In this document: positions 53,501 to 61,640 of the stretch, one piece after another
Layout of the letters: the number at the start of each line of letters is the position of its first letter
Position numbering within the stretch: position 1 is the stretch's first letter
DNA from: CAZUGO01 sp964619935
GTDB lineage: Bacteria > Planctomycetota > Phycisphaerae > UBA1845 > CAIVHJ01
Length of the DNA: 64,000 bases
Direction: 5' to 3'
Assembly (NCBI GenBank): GCA_964619935.1
Contig: CAZUGO010000070.1
Location: forward strand, 1 to 64,000
Notes under the pieces: model-generated
Seen by the model: only the letters and a program-made list of their open reading frames with translations
Told to the model about the DNA's origin: nothing
Databases searched by the model: none
Program-made: the position numbers and the translations under genes

Positions 53501-53862
53501 ACCACTTCGGCCGAGGGTTCGATGCCCGGCGACAGTCCGGGGATTTGCGTCGGGTCGTCGGCGCCGACCACAGAATCGGAAGCTTGCAAGCGGCCATCGC
53601 CGGCCCGCGCGGCATAGCGGTATTGGCCGTGCTTCTGGACCACGGTGTAGCCCGCGAGGTCGGTGTACCAGGAAAAGTGTTCCGCCCGCGCTGGCCGCAG
53701 CATGATCCGCCGGCCGTTGGGCTGGACGGTCTCAAAGATCGGGGCATCGGCCGCCAGCGTGCTGACAGCACCCACGGGCGCGGAACCAAAGTCCGATTCG
53801 ATCCCGGGATCTGCGCAGCCGGTCAGGGCGGTGGCGATCGCCAGAACCAATGAACGGATCAT
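50503..53862 (-). CDS. Astacin-type (M12A) metalloprotease lipoprotein with seven C-terminal repeats
   Basis: 1,119 aa. The start at 53862 gives a lipoprotein signal (IRSLVLAIATALTGC, Cys16); in-frame ATG at 53892 is the alternative. After a pro-region of about 170 residues comes the astacin domain: HELNHAMGVWHEQ (258-270) matches HExxHxxGxxHE with zinc ligands H258, H262 and H268, and SIMHYPG is the Met-turn. A PxxG-rich module of about 90 residues follows, then seven repeats of about 90-95 residues (TSHADGDTL...WSAAAGATEYYLHVGS...LPSDGSTVHIRLWSKISGQWEYRDY). Poly-Gly linkers join several of them. The repeats look like fibronectin-III or PKD-like beta sandwiches. A secreted surface protease with an adhesive or substrate-presenting arm. 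Confidence 0.88.
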   Translation of the reverse strand: MIRSLVLAIATALTGCADPGIESDFGSAPVGAVSTLAADAPIFETVQPNGRRIMLRPARAEHFSWYTDLAGYTVVQKHGQYRYAARAGDGRLQASDSVVGADDPTQIPGLSPGIEPSAEVVALLVAEAQDRPLQHGVADDRPLGLPEGHSIVGGDIAVPFEADDVRTTAGVYQSNGHWPDGIIPYAFDANVSAANQAAARAAMDIWEAVSNVRFIPRTTEPNYVKLFSGSGNWSYVGMIGGEQLISIYNWTYTYIICHELNHAMGVWHEQSRVDRDTRVTVNYGNILDGYEGNFDIHPTAPTHGTYDFDSIMHYPGTAFTSNGQQTITVLPPNQSWQNLIGQRNHLSIGDAATIASIYGSPNPSVADALLTTDAATPIAGMLVGSDPNQSALTFAIVDNGDHGTALVTDPAAGTFTYTPQSGSDGNTDSFTFTADNGSAESLPGTVVVVLFAGELSPAAGTTLATEQTFYWKAVNGAAAYRMTIGDTPGTAEHFDELLGNVLTCAVDNLPHDGRALHVRLSAQVSGDWQDHDYVFEATDVKARLTSHADGEQLQADTVTLTWSAGQGASEYHLHIGSIAAAHDLHNQSHGTALSTTVSNLPTDGRTLYLRLWSQIGGDWLYADSTLTAMTAEGPGPAELTSHADGATLDGAMVTFAWDAAGGAQQYYLYVGTTAGGYDLLSRDCSLNLSTSVDNLPTNGSAIYLRLFTKLQGQWEYKDYALIADQSGDGEGGGGGGGETAELTSHADGDTLAGSTVTLTWSAAAGATEYYLHVGSSNGGYDLHNQGYDTGLTAALSGLPSDGSTVHIRLWSKISGQWEYRDYSVTAFNGGGGGGGAAAAELTSHADGDTLSGSSVTLAWSAGTGVTEYYLHIGSTAGGYNLHNQGYGTAHTAAVTGLPTTGSTLYVRLWSKIGGTWESRDRTLIASSSGGGGGGSDDPAELTSHEDGNTLDGTTATFTWSAADSATEYYLYVGSTLGGYDLHSSSYGLGLTATVDNLPDDGRSVYVRIYSKIGGVWQFNDASLTATGSGAAELTSHDDGDTLSGASESFSWNPVSSASQYYIHIGTTAGAYDLYNQGHDTALAAAISGLPTGGSTLHFRLWTKIAGSWQYRDYTFIAAP

Positions 53863-54251
53863 TGCAGCCTGAGGTGCCCGGGCAGCCGCCATGCAGGGTT
53901 CCCATTGAGCGTCGTGGTGAAAAAAAACCACAATTCTGATCTGACGTGCTGGGACGGATCGGGTGATCCCCCCGGAAATACCCTCGATGGCAAAGTACGT
54001 TACGATCCACGCCCGGGCAAGCAGCGCCGCGTCCGCTTTGGCGGGTTACCCGATAATCCGCGACCTTGCCGGGCGTTGTGGTCCTGCGGTACCCTGGGGC
54101 GCCCGGAGCCGGTCGGTAGGGGCGGCCGTGCAGCGGCGGCGCCTGCTTGCCGCCGGCCGCTCCGCGAAGGCAGCGCGACTCGGCACGAGAAGCGTTCGGC
54201 AGACCCGATCTTTGAGCAGGTAATGCGCACCCGCTGGCGGAAGGCGTTCCC
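53863..54251. other. Divergent intergenic region, 389 bp
   Basis: Lies between the astacin gene (minus) and the glycan operon (plus). It holds an A-run of eight at 53921-53928 and a GATAAT hexamer at 54052-54057 that could be a -10, but lacks a good -35. Nothing else was recognised. Confidence 0.4.
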
Positions 54252-54950
54252 ATGAAGGTGGTCGCGATGGTTCAGGCCCGGATGAGCTCCAGCCGCCTGC
54301 CCGGCAAAGTGCTTCGTCTGGTGGGAAGCCAGCCGCTCCTGGGGGTGCTGTTGGAACGGCTTCGGCGGTGTGTGGAACTGGACGGTCTGCTGGTGGCGAC
54401 CTCGGTCGCCGCTGACGATCTGGCGATCGAGCGGTTTTGCCGGGTCCAGCGAATCCCCGTGTTTCGCGGGTCGTTGCCGGATGTCGCCGGTCGGTTCCTG
54501 GCGGCTGCTGAGTCGTGCGGCTGTGACGCGTTTGTGCGGGTGTGTGCCGACAGCCCCCTCCTGGACGGTGGGTTGGTGGATGCCATGGTCCGCCGCTTTC
54601 GGGCTCGCCGGCCAGACCTGTTGACCAATGTCAGCCCGCGGCGGTATCCGTCGGGGCAGTCCGTGGAGCTGGTCTCGGTGGCGGCATTTCGGAGGGCCCG
54701 GGCCGCCATGGAACCGCGACACTCGGAGCACGTCACCGCCTACTTCTATGAACATCCCGATGCGTTCGACATCGACGCGCTGGATCCGTCATTTGACTGG
54801 AGTGATGTCCGCATGGTGGTGGACTCTGCCGAGGATCTGCAGGTCATGACTCTGGTGTTTGCCGGATTTGAGCGCCCGCACTGGACCTACGACCTGGCTG
54901 CCCTGGTGCCGCGCTTCCGGGCGCTGCGGCCCTCGGCCGAGGGCTGGTGA
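54252..54950 (+). CDS. SpsF/NeuA-like cytidylyltransferase
   Basis: 232 aa, first gene of the glycan operon, with GGAAGG about 8 bases upstream. MKVVAMVQARMSSSRLPGKVLRLVG (1-25) is the nucleotide-binding N-terminus of SpsF-type and KdsB-like enzymes (QARxxSxRLPGK). LDGLLVATSVAADD and FRGSLPDVAGRF, RVCADSPLL, and the C-terminal RMVVDSAEDL resemble the CMP-sugar synthetases of the spore-coat sps locus. It should activate the sugar made by the NeuB-like enzyme as a CMP derivative. The next gene overlaps it by 4 bp (GTGA). Confidence 0.82.
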   Translation: MKVVAMVQARMSSSRLPGKVLRLVGSQPLLGVLLERLRRCVELDGLLVATSVAADDLAIERFCRVQRIPVFRGSLPDVAGRFLAAAESCGCDAFVRVCADSPLLDGGLVDAMVRRFRARRPDLLTNVSPRRYPSGQSVELVSVAAFRRARAAMEPRHSEHVTAYFYEHPDAFDIDALDPSFDWSDVRMVVDSAEDLQVMTLVFAGFERPHWTYDLAALVPRFRALRPSAEGW

Positions 54951-55951
54951 CCGTGTTGCGGGCCGGCGTCATCGGTCTCGGGGTGGGTGCCCACCACCTG
55001 GCCGCCTATCGTGCCGATCCACGCTGCCGGGTTACCGCCGTGTGCGATCACTCCGCCGAGCGGCTGGCCGCGGTGGCCGCCGAACTGGACGGCGTACGGC
55101 GGTTCGAGCGGGCCGCCGATCTGCTGGCGGACCCGGACATCGATGTCGTGTCGATTGCATCCTATGATGACGACCACCCTGACCAGGTGCTCGAGGCAAT
55201 CCGCACCGGCAAGCACTGCTTCGTGGAAAAGCCGCTGTGCCTCTATCCGCCGGAAGCCGCGGCCATCCGCCGCGGTCTCGCCGCACATCCCGAAGTGGTG
55301 CTGTCTTCAAACCTGATCCTGCGGATGTCACCACGGTTCCAGGCGGTACGCGCCCTGATCCAGGCCGGCGACCTGGGTGAACTATTCTATGCGGAGGGCG
55401 ACTACCTGTACGGCCGCTTGTCCAAGATCACCGCCGGCTGGCGGGGCCGGCTGGACTACTACTCGGTGATGCACGGCGGCGGCATCCACATGATCGATCT
55501 GCTGTTGTGGCTGACCGGCCGGCGCATTACGCAGGTGTCGGCATACGGCACCCGGGTGGCGTCCCGTGGCACCCCGTTTCGCTTTGATGACACCGTGGTG
55601 GCCATCGTTCGCTTTGAGCAGGGCATCGTCGGCAAGGTCAGCGCCAATTTCGGGTGTGTGCGCCCGCACTTTCATGCGCTGAGGGTCTGCGGGACGTCCG
55701 GAACCTTTGAGAACGGACCGGACCACGGAGTGCTGTATCAATTGCGTGATGGCGACAGCCGCGGTATAAAGATAGCCGCGCCGTATCCGGGCGTCCACAA
55801 AGGCGGTTTGATTGCCAGCTTCGTGGATGCCATCGTCGATGGCACGCCGCCGGCGGTCGGCGTCGCCGACGTCTTCGATGCCATGTCGGTTTCGTTCGCC
55901 ATTGAGTCGGCCAGTCGCGAAGGGCGCCCAGTTGATGTCGTGTACCTTTGA
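54947..55951 (+). CDS. Gfo/Idh/MocA-family oxidoreductase
   Basis: 334 aa from a GTG at 54947 overlapping the previous stop. Rossmann motif GVIGLGVGAHHLAAY (7-21), then EKPLCL around the conserved Lys and the substrate domain with GGGIHMIDLLLWLTG (His and Asp ligands). It oxidises or reduces a sugar, using NAD(P). In nonulosonic-acid or amino-sugar loci such enzymes provide a keto-sugar for amination or act on C-2/C-3, so it would act upstream of the aminotransferase that follows. Exact sugar unknown. Confidence 0.88.
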   Translation: MTVLRAGVIGLGVGAHHLAAYRADPRCRVTAVCDHSAERLAAVAAELDGVRRFERAADLLADPDIDVVSIASYDDDHPDQVLEAIRTGKHCFVEKPLCLYPPEAAAIRRGLAAHPEVVLSSNLILRMSPRFQAVRALIQAGDLGELFYAEGDYLYGRLSKITAGWRGRLDYYSVMHGGGIHMIDLLLWLTGRRITQVSAYGTRVASRGTPFRFDDTVVAIVRFEQGIVGKVSANFGCVRPHFHALRVCGTSGTFENGPDHGVLYQLRDGDSRGIKIAAPYPGVHKGGLIASFVDAIVDGTPPAVGVADVFDAMSVSFAIESASREGRPVDVVYL

Positions 55952-56014
55952 TCGGTCCCATGGCAGTGATCCTTGCCAGGGCCAGAACCGCAGCACGGAT
56001 GGCGGGTGGGCCGC

Positions 56015-57169
56015 ATGAAACACATCCCGTTCGGCCGACCCATGATCGGCGCCGCCGAACAGCGCGCCGTCTGTGAGGTGCTCGAAGGGCCCGTCCTGAC
56101 CCACGGAGACCGGGTTCGCGAATTCGAACAGGCCTTCGGGGAGTTTACCGGGGCAGCCCATGCCCTGGCCACCGCCTCGTGTACCGCCGCCATGCAACTG
56201 GCCCACATGGCCGCCGGCATCGGGCCCGGCGACGAGGTCATTGTGCCGGCTCAGACTCACGTGGCCAGCGCCCACGCCGTGGAATTGTGCGGGGCACGCT
56301 GCGTGTTCGTAGACTCCGAGCCGCGCAGCGGCAACATGGATCTCGACCAGGTCGAAGCGGCCGTGTCCCCGAGGACGCGGGCCCTGGTGGTGGTTCATTA
56401 CTTGGGCAAGGTCGTGGACATGAGCCGGGTGGCGGACCTCGCCGGACGCCATGACCTGTTCGTGGTCGAGGATTGTGCCCTAGCGCTGGGCGCCCGCAGG
56501 GGTGGCTGCCACGTGGGCTTGCTCGGCGATGCCGGCTGTTTCTCTTTTTATCCAATCAAACACATCACCACCGCCGAAGGTGGCATGCTGATTACCCGCC
56601 ATCCCCGGATCGCCCGCGGCGGTGCCCTGCGACGGGCCTTCGGGATCGATCGTGACGATCCGGCGGACCGCGACCTGCCGGGGATGTACAACGTTTCCGA
56701 GCTGGGCCTGAATTGCCGGCTGAACGAACTCAGTGCTGCCGTGGGGCTGCAACAGTTGCGGCGCCTGCCGGCGGCCTTGGAATGCCGCCGCCGAAACCTG
56801 CGGCTGCTGTGCGCTGGACTGCGCGAACTGGAGGTTGGCGACGTGCTGGGTGAAGATGACGGCGACGGCGGGCCGGGAGACTACTGCCTGGTGCTGCGCC
56901 TGCAGCGGGCCTGGGGTGACCGGCGCGCTGCCATCATGAGCGCCCTGGCCGCACGCGGCGTGGGAACCAGCATTTACTATCCGCGCCCGGTTCCGCTCAT
57001 GAGCTACTACCGCCGTAAGTACGGTTGTGCCGACGGTGGGTTCCCAGTGGCCACCGCGATCAGCGAGCGCTCCATCGCCCTGCCCATCGGTCCGCACGTC
57101 ACGGAAGCCGATGTCGCCTACATCGTGGCGCAACTCAAGGCAATTGTTTGCAAAGCGGGGGCACCGTGA
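56015..57169 (+). CDS. DegT/DnrJ/EryC1/StrS-type sugar aminotransferase
   Basis: 384 aa. MKHIPFGRPMIGAAEQRAVCEVLEGP is the classic N-terminus of the family. The PLP-binding Lys is K182 in FSFYPIKHITTAEGGM, and D153 in VVEDCALALGA contacts the cofactor. It would transfer an amino group from glutamate to a 4-keto (or 3-keto) nucleotide sugar, next in the pathway after the oxidoreductase or dehydratase. The C-terminus (TAISERSIALPIGPHVTEADVAYI) is typical of the group. Its last bases overlap the next GTG (GTGA). Comparable to SpsC in the Bacillus sps locus. Confidence 0.92.
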   Translation: MKHIPFGRPMIGAAEQRAVCEVLEGPVLTHGDRVREFEQAFGEFTGAAHALATASCTAAMQLAHMAAGIGPGDEVIVPAQTHVASAHAVELCGARCVFVDSEPRSGNMDLDQVEAAVSPRTRALVVVHYLGKVVDMSRVADLAGRHDLFVVEDCALALGARRGGCHVGLLGDAGCFSFYPIKHITTAEGGMLITRHPRIARGGALRRAFGIDRDDPADRDLPGMYNVSELGLNCRLNELSAAVGLQQLRRLPAALECRRRNLRLLCAGLRELEVGDVLGEDDGDGGPGDYCLVLRLQRAWGDRRAAIMSALAARGVGTSIYYPRPVPLMSYYRRKYGCADGGFPVATAISERSIALPIGPHVTEADVAYIVAQLKAIVCKAGAP

Positions 57170-58224
57170 ATCTGCTGACCGACCGGAGGATTGCCCTGAT
57201 CGGAGGGGCCGGGTTTGTCGGCCACCACCTGGCCCTGGAACTCAAGCGCCTGGGGGCCGAGGTGTTCGTGATCGACAGCCTGGGGGTCAACAACTACGAC
57301 AGCCTCAAGCAGCAGCGGCCCCTGGAGCCGCGGGCCACGCGCTATCTGGCGTTCGTCCGCCAGCGGCTCGATTTGCTGGCCGGCGCCGGAATTCCACTGT
57401 GCAAGATCGATGCCCGCGATTACCAAGCCGTGTGCGGCGTGTTGACCCGCATCGACGTAGACAGCGTGGTTCATCTGGCCGCGGTGTCGCACGCCGGACG
57501 TTCCAACAAAGATCCCTATTCCACTTTTGACCACAGCTTGCGGACCCTGGAGAATGCCCTGGACAACGCCCGTTCCGACAAGCTGCGGATCGGCCGGTTC
57601 GTGTACTTGTCGTCGAGCATGGTCTACGGCCAGTTTGGCGGGCGGGCAGTCGCCGAGGACGCGGTCTGTGAGCCACTGGGGATTTACGGGGCCCTGAAGT
57701 TCGCCGGCGAGAAACTGGTGATCGCCTACCACCAGGTCTTCGGGCAGGAGTACACCATCATTCGTCCGTCGGCCCTGTACGGCCCACGGTGCATCAGCCG
57801 GCGGGTGGGTCAGGTGTTCATTGAAGCGGCCCTGGATGGCCGCACGGTGCCGATTCATGGCGACGGTTCCAGCCAACTGGACTTCACCTATGTCGCCGAC
57901 CTGATCCAAGGGCTGGTCCAGGTGCTGGTCGATGACCGGGCCCGCAACCAGATCTTCAACATGACCTTCGGGCAGGGCCGATCGATCAATGAATTGGTCG
58001 CGGTGTTACGGACCTGGTTCCCCGCATTGACCGTTGTGCACCATCCGACGGACCACTTGACCCCCGAGCGCGGAACCCTGAACATTGCCAAGGCGGTGAG
58101 CCAGCTGGGTTACCGCCCGTCGTATTCGTTGGAGCAGGGTCTGGCCGAATATGTCGGCTGGTACCGGGGCCGCCGCGATGCCGCGCCGCCGTCGGAAGCG
58201 GTCGGCAACCGTCACGCCGTCTGA
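57166..58224 (+). CDS. NAD-dependent nucleotide-sugar epimerase/dehydratase
   Basis: 352 aa from a GTG that overlaps the aminotransferase stop by 4 bp. Extended SDR: GGAGFVGHH (13-21) binds NAD, DSLGVNNYD follows strand 2, and the catalytic YxxxK is Y174-GAL-K178, with Ser in VYLSSSMVYG. RPSALYGPR and HGDGSSQLDFTYVADL are typical of the UDP-sugar 4-epimerase/4,6-dehydratase branch. It should form the keto-sugar precursor or epimerise it. The final 25 residues are charged and possibly disordered. Confidence 0.9.
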   Translation: MNLLTDRRIALIGGAGFVGHHLALELKRLGAEVFVIDSLGVNNYDSLKQQRPLEPRATRYLAFVRQRLDLLAGAGIPLCKIDARDYQAVCGVLTRIDVDSVVHLAAVSHAGRSNKDPYSTFDHSLRTLENALDNARSDKLRIGRFVYLSSSMVYGQFGGRAVAEDAVCEPLGIYGALKFAGEKLVIAYHQVFGQEYTIIRPSALYGPRCISRRVGQVFIEAALDGRTVPIHGDGSSQLDFTYVADLIQGLVQVLVDDRARNQIFNMTFGQGRSINELVAVLRTWFPALTVVHHPTDHLTPERGTLNIAKAVSQLGYRPSYSLEQGLAEYVGWYRGRRDAAPPSEAVGNRHAV

Positions 58225-58237
58225 GACCCCGACGCGG

Positions 58238-58960
58238 ATGAACACACTGCCCGACTTCATTGAACCGGATCCGTGGCTGGCGGCAATCATGAAGCGGGAT
58301 GTCTACCGCCTGCGCTTCGACGCCGGCGCCGTGTCCCGGGGCGCCTGGCCCGACCGCAAGTCGGTGGCGTCCATGCAGCGCGGCCCGGTGTTTCTGTATG
58401 CCAAGGTGCCGGTCGCCGAGGTGGTTGCGGCCGAGCGGCTCACCGAGCTGGGCTTTCGCCTGGTGGACACCAATGTGCTGTTCGGCGGTTCGATCTGCGG
58501 CGGTCCGGGATGTCCCGCCGTGCGCCCGGCGCTGCCGGCCGACCGTTCCGCCGTGGTCGGGTTGGCCCGCTCGGCGTTTGCCACCTCCAGGTTCCATCTG
58601 GACCCCCGGATTCCCGGCGACCTGGCCGATGCCATCAAGGCGGAGTGGGCCGCATCGTACTTCGACGGCCGGCGCGGCGATGCCCTGTGGGTTGTCGAGT
58701 CTGAAGGTGAGCTTGCCGGCTTCGTGTTGCTGCTCCACGGTGCCGGCGGGGTGACCATCGACCTGATCGCCACGGCGTCCGGGTGCCGTCGGCGCGGCCT
58801 GGCCCGGGCGCTGATTGCGGGCTGCTGTGCCGATTCCGCCGATCGGACGATCCTGTGGGCGGGCACGCAGCTGGCCAACGGCGCGTCCATCGGTCTGTAC
58901 GAGCGGATCGGCCTCAGGGTCTGCCGGTCGCATTATGTGTTTCACGATTGGCGCGGATGA
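58238..58960 (+). CDS. GNAT-family N-acetyltransferase (SpsD/WecD-like)
   Basis: 240 aa. After an N-terminal substrate-binding region (about residues 1-95), the C-terminal GNAT fold has the acetyl-CoA loop in ATASGCRRRGLARALIAGC (RxxGxA) and the strand pair ALWVVESEGELAGFVLLLH. The two-part layout is like TDP-fucosamine acetyltransferase (WecD) or SpsD. It would acetylate the amino group added by the preceding aminotransferase. It lies 13 bp after the epimerase gene and has no strong ribosome site, so it probably depends on read-through translation. Confidence 0.82.
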   Translation: MNTLPDFIEPDPWLAAIMKRDVYRLRFDAGAVSRGAWPDRKSVASMQRGPVFLYAKVPVAEVVAAERLTELGFRLVDTNVLFGGSICGGPGCPAVRPALPADRSAVVGLARSAFATSRFHLDPRIPGDLADAIKAEWAASYFDGRRGDALWVVESEGELAGFVLLLHGAGGVTIDLIATASGCRRRGLARALIAGCCADSADRTILWAGTQLANGASIGLYERIGLRVCRSHYVFHDWRG

Positions 58961-58969
58961 GGCAGACGG

Positions 58970-59998
58970 ATGCGCATTGCGGATGTTGACCTGGAGCGAC
59001 AGTTGTTGGTCGTTGCCGAGATCGGCAACAACCATGAGGGCGACTTCGACCAGGCGCGGCGGTTGATTGACGCGGCCGGCACAGCCGGTGCGGATGCGGT
59101 GAAGTTTCAGACCTTCCGCACCGAGCACTATGTCAGCCGCCAGGATCCGCATCGCTTTGCCCAGTTGAAAGCCTTTGAGTTGAACGCCGGCCAGTTCGAG
59201 CGGCTCAGCGAGCACGCCCGGTCAGCCGGCATGCTGTTCGTGTCGACGCCCTTCGACCTCGGCAGCGTCGCCGTGCTGCGTCCGTTGGTCGCCGCCTACA
59301 AGATTGCGTCGGGTGACAACGATTTTTACCCGCTGTTGCAGGCCGTGGCCCGCACGGCCAAGCCGGTGATGCTGTCAGCCGGACTGGCCGACGTGCCGCA
59401 ACTGCGGCGGGCGCTGGAATGCATTCGCGACGGCTGGCGCCGCGGAGCGGCTGCCGGCGAGGTGGCCGTGCTCCATTGTGTCACTGCCTACCCGGTGCCG
59501 CCGGAGCAGGCCAACCTGGCCGCCATTCGCCACCTGGCGACCGCGTTAGCGTGCACGGTCGGCTACTCCGACCATACCTTGGGCGTGGAGGCCTGCGTAT
59601 TTGCGGCGGCCCTGGGCGCTCGGATCATTGAGAAGCACTTCACGCTGGACAAGAACGCCTCGGCGTTCCGCGACCATCGGCTGTCGGCCGATCCGGGCGA
59701 GTTTCGAGCGCTGACCCGCCGGGTTCGCGAAGCGGCGTCTTTGTTGGGCAGCGGCGACAAAGTGATCCAGCCTTGCGAACAGGCGGCGCTGCCGGGATTA
59801 CGCCGCTCCATTGTGGCGGCCTGCGATCTGGCTGCCGGGGCGATCATCGGTCTGGAACACTTGACCTGGGTGCGGCCAGGCGGAGGGCTGGCGCCCGGCC
59901 GCGAAGCGGAACTGCTGGGCGGTACGCTGGCCGTCGCGGTTCGCCAGGGCGAGCGGCTGACCCCGGACCAGCTGCAGCGGGACGGTGCCGGATCATGA
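58970..59998 (+). CDS. NeuB-family nonulosonic acid synthase
   Basis: 342 aa. Condenses an amino-hexose with phosphoenolpyruvate to give a nine-carbon sialic-acid-like sugar. N-terminal TIM-barrel motifs: VVAEIGNNHEGDFDQARRLIDAAGTAGADAVKFQTF (14-49), FDLGSVAVLRPLVAAYKIASGDNDFYPLL, VGYSDHTLGVEA and EKHFTLDKN. The C-terminal SAF/antifreeze-like domain (about 285-342) is complete. The N- and C-terminal match is to the NeuB/SpsE/LegI/PseI group; which sugar cannot be decided by eye. Starts 9 bp after the acetyltransferase; its stop overlaps the next start (ATGA). Confidence 0.93.
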   Translation: MRIADVDLERQLLVVAEIGNNHEGDFDQARRLIDAAGTAGADAVKFQTFRTEHYVSRQDPHRFAQLKAFELNAGQFERLSEHARSAGMLFVSTPFDLGSVAVLRPLVAAYKIASGDNDFYPLLQAVARTAKPVMLSAGLADVPQLRRALECIRDGWRRGAAAGEVAVLHCVTAYPVPPEQANLAAIRHLATALACTVGYSDHTLGVEACVFAAALGARIIEKHFTLDKNASAFRDHRLSADPGEFRALTRRVREAASLLGSGDKVIQPCEQAALPGLRRSIVAACDLAAGAIIGLEHLTWVRPGGGLAPGREAELLGGTLAVAVRQGERLTPDQLQRDGAGS

Positions 59999-60705
59999 GG
60001 CTCGCGCTGCTGACCACCGACACACTGCATCATGCCTTCTTCGCCCGGCGGCTGGCCGAGCGCTTCGCCATCCGACAGATCGTGCTGGAGTCCGCCCGCG
60101 TGCCCCCGCCATTTGCGGTCGACCATCCGTTTGAAGGGCGCCGCGAAGATCATGAGCGCCGACGCTTTTGGGGCGATCAGCCGCTGTGCTGGGCCGACCT
60201 GGCCGAGATTCGCGAGGTCCGTGCCGTCGGGGATGCCGCTTGCCGGGCACACCTGCAGGCGGTTCGCCCCGATGTCATCCTGGTGTTCGGTACCGGACGA
60301 CTGCCGCAGGCGGTGATCGACGTGTGTCCTGAGGGCATCCTCAATCTTCATGGCGGCGACCCCCGCGCGTATCGCGGGCTGGATTCCCACTTGTGGGCCA
60401 TCTACCACCGTGATTTCGCTGCGTTGCTGGTGACCCTGCACCGCGTCACCGCCGTGCTGGACGACGGGGCCATTGTGAGCCAGGCCGCCGTCCCGCTGCG
60501 GCCGCGCATGGGCTTGCACGAACTTCGCAGCGAGACGGCGGAGATCTGCGTGGCGCTGGCCTGGCGGGCGCTGCAGGATTATGCGACCGGCGGGGCATTC
60601 CAATCGACGCCTCAGGAGCGCCGCGGCCGCTACTACTCCCACATGCCGGCGGTGCTCAAGGAACGGTGCGTGCAGCATTTTGAAACCCATACCCGGGGCT
60701 TGTGA
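59995..60705 (+). CDS. Formyltransferase-family protein
   Basis: 236 aa, overlapping the NeuB gene by 4 bp. The methionyl-tRNA formyltransferase-type core is visible: LVFGTGRLP, N117-L-H119-GGDPRAYRGLD130SHLWAIY (the conserved Asn, His and Asp of 10-formyl-THF-dependent transfer), and a VLDDGAIV strand. N-terminal sequence (MRLALLTTDTLHHAFFARRLAE) is the open Rossmann fold. Sugar N-formyltransferases sit in O-antigen and capsule operons, so it may formylate the amino sugar instead of, or in addition to, acetylation. Lacks a tRNA-binding domain. Confidence 0.8.
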   Translation: MRLALLTTDTLHHAFFARRLAERFAIRQIVLESARVPPPFAVDHPFEGRREDHERRRFWGDQPLCWADLAEIREVRAVGDAACRAHLQAVRPDVILVFGTGRLPQAVIDVCPEGILNLHGGDPRAYRGLDSHLWAIYHRDFAALLVTLHRVTAVLDDGAIVSQAAVPLRPRMGLHELRSETAEICVALAWRALQDYATGGAFQSTPQERRGRYYSHMPAVLKERCVQHFETHTRGL

Positions 60706-61619
60706 TGCACCCTGCCGACGGTCTGTCCGCTGCGGGGGTGGTGATCTACCTGTTTCACGGTGTCGTCGGGTCCTGCCGCTATGCCGTCCGAAACTACACC
60801 CGCAAACACGTCGACCAGGACTGGTTCTACCGCGAGATGACCCTGCTCAAGCGTCGTGGCCGGCCGCTGACCATGGACCAGATCGTGCAGCACCACCGGG
60901 ACCGGGCGCCGTTCCCGCCGCGATCCTTCGCCGTGACCTTCGACGACGGCTTTGAGAACAACTTCACCATCGCCGCCCCGATTCTCCAGGACCTGGCAAT
61001 TCCCGCCATGTTTTACGTGACCACTTCCTTTATCGACCGGCAGGCCATGTCCTGGATCGATCGCATCGAGTATTGCCTGGAACGGTGTTCCAAGGGCTTG
61101 CTGCGTCTGCCCGGCCGCCCGGAAATGCGGTTCCATGACGCCCCCGGCAGGATTGCGGTATTGGAGCAGCTCCGGCAAACCGTGAAGGCTGATCCGGCCT
61201 GTGACCTTGAGGCCCTGGTGGCTGCGGTCTTCGAACAATGCGGCGTTCCGCCAGTCGCGTGCAGCTCCGAGCCGATTGATCGCAAGATGAGCTGGTCGCA
61301 AGTCGCGGGGCTGGCCCGCACCGCGGGCTTCGGGGTGGGTGGGCATTCCCACCACCACACCGTGCTGTCGTTTCTGGATGGGCCGGCGTTGCGAGAGGAG
61401 GTTGCCACCAGCCTGGGTCTGCTGCGGCGGCACCTGCACGGCGAAGTACAGCACTATTCGTATCCCGAAGGCCAGTCGTACAGCTATTCCGATGCGGTCA
61501 TTGACGTGCTACAGTCCCACGGTGTGCGCTGTTGTCCGACCGCCATCGCCGGCGTGAATACCCCCGCGGTGAGCCTGTTCGAGCTGCACCGCACCGCGGT
61601 CGATGATCGCCGGGCCTGA
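60705..61619 (+). CDS. Polysaccharide deacetylase-family protein
   Basis: 304 aa. ATG at 60705 shares a base with the preceding stop (TGATG); GTG at 60702 is also possible. NodB-homology motifs: TFDDGFENN (78-86) with the catalytic Asp pair, and HSHHHTVLS with metal-binding His residues. TTSFI and a Tyr-rich end (YSYPEGQSYSYSDAVI) are as in family members. Removes an N- or O-acetyl group from a polysaccharide or lipid-linked sugar. No signal peptide was found, so it acts in the cytoplasm or on a membrane-bound intermediate. Confidence 0.88.
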   Translation: MHPADGLSAAGVVIYLFHGVVGSCRYAVRNYTRKHVDQDWFYREMTLLKRRGRPLTMDQIVQHHRDRAPFPPRSFAVTFDDGFENNFTIAAPILQDLAIPAMFYVTTSFIDRQAMSWIDRIEYCLERCSKGLLRLPGRPEMRFHDAPGRIAVLEQLRQTVKADPACDLEALVAAVFEQCGVPPVACSSEPIDRKMSWSQVAGLARTAGFGVGGHSHHHTVLSFLDGPALREEVATSLGLLRRHLHGEVQHYSYPEGQSYSYSDAVIDVLQSHGVRCCPTAIAGVNTPAVSLFELHRTAVDDRRA

Positions 61620-61640
61620 AGTGCAATGGAGTGTGCTGCG

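Noticed and set aside
52603..53853. Plus-strand open frame antisense to the astacin protease
   Set aside because: The minus strand has a lipobox and the complete zinc motif; the shadow has none.
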